DNA of 64,000 nucleotides from CAYMZZ01 sp964395095. GTDB taxonomy: Bacteria > Bacteroidota > Bacteroidia > Chitinophagales > Chitinophagaceae. Below are positions 61,061 through 64,000 of this stretch, piece after piece. The stretch covers positions 62,001 through 126,000 of the forward strand of contig CAYMZZ010000003.1 of assembly GCA_964395095.1 (NCBI GenBank). Direction: 5' to 3'. The position numbers were made by a program, and so were the translations under genes. Each line of letters starts with the position of its first letter. Position 1 is the first letter of the stretch. The notes beneath the pieces were generated by a model. The model did not search any database, was not told the origin of the DNA, and saw only the letters and a program-made list of their open reading frames with translations.

Positions 61061-62404
61061 TCAAAATTGCAGCACAAACGCCGTTCCTTCTCCCTCCACC
61101 GACTGCGCCTGAATATTCCCTTTATGCAGCATCATGATCTGCTTACACAAACTAAGCCCTATGCCGCTTCCGCTTTTTTTGGTGCTGAAGAAGGGGATGA
61201 ATATTTTTTCCAGCACTTCCGGCGACATACCGGCTCCATTATCGGCGATTCGGATGACGGGCTTGCGGTTGGGTGCCGGGTAGGCCGATAAAATAATTCT
61301 CGGTTCCTCTTTTTCCTTCACTGCTTCAATGGCATTCACCACCAGGTTGATCATCACCTGTTCCATCAGGTTTATGTCAATATCCAGTTGCATGTCCATA
61401 TCCTTCAGAATGGTTTCGATCTCAATATTTTTCGATTCAAGGGTTGGCTGCATCAACTGCAGGAGGTTTTCAAACAGGTCGCGCACATAAACCCTTTGCA
61501 GGTTGAGGGTGGTAATCTTGTTGAGATTGCGATAAGTTTCGGCAAATTTCAACAAGCCCTCGCTGCGGCGCCGGATGGTTTCAATACCCAGCTCCATGTC
61601 GTCAACAATACCCGATTCGTTGTTGAGTTCCGAAGCCGAATAATGTAAACGGTTCTTGAGCGTTTCGGCCAGCGAAGCGATCGGGGCTACGGAGTTCATG
61701 ATCTCGTGTGTGAGTACGCTCAACAGCTTTTGCCAGGCTTTGGATTCCGTTTCATCAAGCGCTTCGTTTACGTTTTGAAAAGCGATCAGTTTATACACCT
61801 GGCCCTCTGTTTGAAAGGCCGTGGCCGAGAGCAGCACTTTGAAGCTGGATTTTTCCAAATGCGCAGCGCTGATTTTGCTGGCGCCGGGTTTCAACGAAAG
61901 AATATCATCGTGCAATTCCTGGTCGCGGCGCGCCAGGGAATGGATGGTTTTCAGGTAGGGCAATTGCAGCATGCGCTTAAGCGATTCGTTCATCCATACT
62001 ACATCGCCCGTATTTTCCTGGTAGGAAAGAATGCCCGTATCTACCAGTTCGAGAATCTTTTGCAGGTACTGGTATTGCGTTTCCTTTTCCTTGCTGATGA
62101 CCTTGAATGTGCTGTTGATCTCATTAAAACCCTGGCGCAGCGGCTGTATCTCGGCCGGTGCATGCTTCACGTCGAAATAACGCGAGAAATCGCGGTAATG
62201 GATGGATTCCACAAACTGATCCAGCTCCGTTTGCGCCTTTCGCTGCTGCTTGTAAATATCCACGATCAGGTAGATGACCAGGGGCAGCAGCAGGACCAGG
62301 TAAATGTAGTAAGCCTTAACAATCAGCATTGAAATAGCGAAAAGTGTTGCCGTTAACAGCAATATCTTTGCTATGATCCGCCATTCGTATTTTTTAAATA
62401 TCAT
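61061..62404 (-). CDS. membrane sensor histidine kinase (NtrY/NtrB-like)
   Basis: A 447-residue kinase. Two membrane helices (about 10-28 and 33-50) with almost no periplasmic loop, a PAS-like domain (about 110-215), the H-box LTHEIMNSVAPIASL with H233, and an ATPase domain with NLVVNAIEA (N box), IRIADNGAGM (G1) and KKSGSGIGLSLCKQI (G2). It would phosphorylate the NtrC-like regulator just upstream, whose frame overlaps its ATG by 11 bases. The missing sensor loop points to a cytosolic or membrane-borne signal. Confidence 0.93.
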   Translation of the reverse strand: MIFKKYEWRIIAKILLLTATLFAISMLIVKAYYIYLVLLLPLVIYLIVDIYKQQRKAQTELDQFVESIHYRDFSRYFDVKHAPAEIQPLRQGFNEINSTFKVISKEKETQYQYLQKILELVDTGILSYQENTGDVVWMNESLKRMLQLPYLKTIHSLARRDQELHDDILSLKPGASKISAAHLEKSSFKVLLSATAFQTEGQVYKLIAFQNVNEALDETESKAWQKLLSVLTHEIMNSVAPIASLAETLKNRLHYSASELNNESGIVDDMELGIETIRRRSEGLLKFAETYRNLNKITTLNLQRVYVRDLFENLLQLMQPTLESKNIEIETILKDMDMQLDIDINLMEQVMINLVVNAIEAVKEKEEPRIILSAYPAPNRKPVIRIADNGAGMSPEVLEKIFIPFFSTKKSGSGIGLSLCKQIMMLHKGNIQAQSVEGEGTAFVLQF

Positions 62405-63752
62405 ATTTATTCAGTCTGCGGTAAAGCGCCGTACGGGTAAGGCCCAATTCCCTGGCGGCCTTGGTAATATTGCCACTATGTTTTTCTATCACTTTAAGGA
62501 TGGTATTCTTTTCTACCACACTAAGGGTAGTTTCTCCCTGCTCTGTTAGTTCCTGTGCGCCGGATTCAATAGGGGAGAAGATCAGGTCCTTTGCCTCCAG
62601 CAGATTGCTGTCGCTCATGATTACCGCCCGCTCAATGATGTATTGCAGTTCGCGCACATTGCCGGGGAAGCTATGGTTCATAAGTTTCTCTATGGCTTTT
62701 TCGTCAAATTCCGGCTCAGGCTTCATGTATTTGTTGCTGTACAGCTTTCCAAAGTGGCGGGCCAGCAGCAGGATATCATCGCCGCGCTTGCGAAGAGGCG
62801 GTACTATGATTTCCACGGTATTGATCCGGTAGATCAGGTCTTTGCGAAAGCGGTTTTCATTGGCCAGTTCAGTAAGGGGCAGATTGGTGGCACAGATCAG
62901 GCGAATATCAACGGGTATGGGTTCGTTGCTACCCAGCCGGGTAATGGTTCGGTTTTGAAGCGCGCTTAGCAATTTGGCCTGGAGATGAAGCGGAATATTG
63001 CCTATTTCATCGAGGAACAGGGTTCCACCACTGGCCGATTCAAAGCGACCCACCCGGTCTTCTCGTGCATCGGTGAAAGCGCCTTTTCGGTGACCAAATA
63101 GTTCGCTTTCAAATAAGGTTTCCGTAAGCGCACCCACATCCACTTTCACATAGGCTTTCGCTTTGCGCATGCTATGCTGGTGAATCGCTTTCGCGATCAG
63201 GTCCTTGCCGGTTCCGTTTTCGCCCAGTATCAGAATATTTGCATCGGTAGGCGCAATCTTTTCAATCTTGTGAAATATTTCCTGCATGGCTTCCGACTCA
63301 CCAATCAGTTCCTTGCCGATAATGGAATCGGGATCCATTCCACTTTGCCGGCTCGCTTTATTGCCTTTCTGTTTCAGGATATCGCGAATGGTACCCAGCA
63401 GTTTTTCATTGTGCCAGGGCTTTACCACAAAGTCGGAAGCGCCTTCCTTCAGCGAACGAATGGCGAGGTCGATATCACCATAGGCAGTGATCATGATCAC
63501 CGATATATCAGACTTCATCTTTCTGATTTCCTTCAACCAAAAAATTCCTTCGTTCCCCGTATTGATGGAACTATTGAAATTCATGTCGAGCAAAATCAAA
63601 TCAAAATGATCCTTGGCCAGGTGATGACGCAAATTCTCGGGATTTTTTTCCGTTACTACTTCTTTGGCCTCGGTCTTCAGCAAAAGCCGCACCGCGGTGA
63701 GCACATCGGGATCATCATCCACAACAAGGATGGAGGCATTCTTTAAATTCAT
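62394..63752 (-). CDS. sigma-54-dependent NtrC-family response regulator
   Basis: A 452-residue activator. The receiver domain (1-120) has VVDDDPDV and phosphoacceptor D56 in LILLDMNFN. The AAA+ domain (about 145-380) has Walker A GENGTGKD, the sigma-54 contact loop as GAFTDA in place of the usual GAFTGA, Walker B GGTLFLDEIGN and GNVRELQYIIERA. A C-terminal Fis-type helix-turn-helix (about 410-452) ends RRLNKYDI. ATG 63752 is preferred; ATG 63764 is also possible, and the longer frame to 63815 begins with TTG and is rejected. Confidence 0.93.
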   Translation of the reverse strand: MNLKNASILVVDDDPDVLTAVRLLLKTEAKEVVTEKNPENLRHHLAKDHFDLILLDMNFNSSINTGNEGIFWLKEIRKMKSDISVIMITAYGDIDLAIRSLKEGASDFVVKPWHNEKLLGTIRDILKQKGNKASRQSGMDPDSIIGKELIGESEAMQEIFHKIEKIAPTDANILILGENGTGKDLIAKAIHQHSMRKAKAYVKVDVGALTETLFESELFGHRKGAFTDAREDRVGRFESASGGTLFLDEIGNIPLHLQAKLLSALQNRTITRLGSNEPIPVDIRLICATNLPLTELANENRFRKDLIYRINTVEIIVPPLRKRGDDILLLARHFGKLYSNKYMKPEPEFDEKAIEKLMNHSFPGNVRELQYIIERAVIMSDSNLLEAKDLIFSPIESGAQELTEQGETTLSVVEKNTILKVIEKHSGNITKAARELGLTRTALYRRLNKYDI

Positions 63753-63765
63753 TGGTCGGGTCATG

Positions 63766-63783
63766 ACTGTCTTGTTTGACAGT
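63766..63783. promoter_or_regulatory. inverted repeat ACTGTC-N6-GACAGT upstream of the NtrC-like gene
   Basis: A perfect 6-base inverted repeat 14-31 bases upstream of ATG 63752. It could be an operator or a 5'-mRNA hairpin. Confidence 0.35.
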
Positions 63784-63859
63784 ACACACCGGCTGCAATT
63801 ATACCATAAATACAAAGTGGTGGCAACTAATTTTTTAGAGAATCAGCCATTACCGCTAT

Positions 63860-63905
63860 TGTATCGAAACCGAACAGTTACTGTATCGCAAACGAACGAG
63901 TTCGT
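63860..63905. promoter_or_regulatory. tandem sites TGTATCG-AA-CGAAC, 22 bp apart
   Basis: TGTATCGAAACCGAAC (63860-63875) and TGTATCGCAAACGAAC (63882-63897) agree at 14 of 16 positions with a 22-base period, two helical turns. The second runs into a palindrome ACGAAC-GA-GTTCGT. They lie 108-153 bases upstream of the NtrC-like gene, where activator sites are expected. The region up to 64000 shows no gene that can be supported. Confidence 0.5.
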
Positions 63906-64000
63906 ATTCTTTTCTTGCACAAGTATGTGATTTACAGACGCTACCAGTTCTGGCATATTGTTGACTTTCCACCGTCGTGGTTGGTCCGGTAAGCCCGGCG

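Noticed and set aside
63753..63815. Longer start of the NtrC-like gene at TTG 63815
   Set aside because: The added 21 residues precede a standard receiver-domain N-terminus and overlap the inverted repeat at 63766-63783.
63950..63985. Sigma-54 promoter (GG-N10-GC) near the right edge
   Set aside because: TGGCATATTGTTGAC has GG but GA instead of GC at the second position, so it misses an invariant base.

Overview
The window comes from a Bacteroidota chromosome, most likely a Chitinophagaceae-type soil or freshwater gliding bacterium. The reasons are the type IX secretion/gliding translocon gene sprA, two large secreted proteins with the gliding-motility-associated C-terminal domain, a SusC/SusD pair, OmpA proteins with WD40-like repeats, and the Bacteroidota promoter box TAnnTTTG upstream of many genes in place of -35/-10 boxes. 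Base composition is close to 50 percent GC. No rRNA, tRNA, CRISPR array, transposase or phage gene was seen.

Layout: 1-9.9 kb holds housekeeping genes (purS end, rsmI, an M1 aminopeptidase, a LuxR-type response regulator, a GT2 glycosyltransferase coupled to rsmG, fabH, a trans-sulfuration enzyme, ruvA). 9.9-17.2 kb is sprA. 17.8-29.4 kb is a sugar region: a GT-C membrane glycosyltransferase faces a ten-gene operon with a Gfo/Idh dehydrogenase, hexapeptide acyltransferase, two DegT aminotransferases, an unrecognised two-Rossmann-like protein, a sugar formyltransferase, an ArnC/GtrB-like GT2, an ArnE-like SMR protein, an extended SDR and a nucleotide-sugar dehydrogenase. Together these look like an Arn-like route that makes an acylated or formylated amino sugar, loads it on a polyprenyl carrier, flips it and transfers it outside. 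29.4-42.9 kb is mostly minus-strand: SDR, T9SS cargo, hydrolase, lnt, guaB, second T9SS cargo, dprA and an OmpA/PD40 protein. 43.2-48.1 kb holds queE, folD and two coupled outer-membrane barrel-like proteins, one with a ComEA-like helix-hairpin-helix. 48.2-53.9 kb is a SusC/SusD/DUF1735 uptake locus. 54-64 kb holds DUF3467, radC, a small membrane protein, prs-rplY, pth, an FAH-family hydrolase, a fused E1 alpha/beta dehydrogenase and an NtrY/NtrC-like two-component pair.

The most unusual feature is in the non-coding DNA. Thirteen intergenic regions at transcription-unit borders hold nested inverted repeats whose arms are arrays of short degenerate words. Different loci use different words, and none lies inside the tightly packed operons. 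Three of the loci (about 1.45, 17.7 and 44.9 kb) contain a more specific element: arrays of ATCTGCG ending in GGGAA, a roughly 40-nt core that is conserved between copies, then TTCCCGCAG. This looks like a real dispersed element family.

A second recurring pattern is that the TAnnTTTG-like box often sits only 3-4 nt before the ATG (guaB, folD, the OmpA/PD40 gene, the GT2 gene, pth, the response regulator), which predicts leaderless mRNAs. All calls come from reading the sequence; no database search was run.
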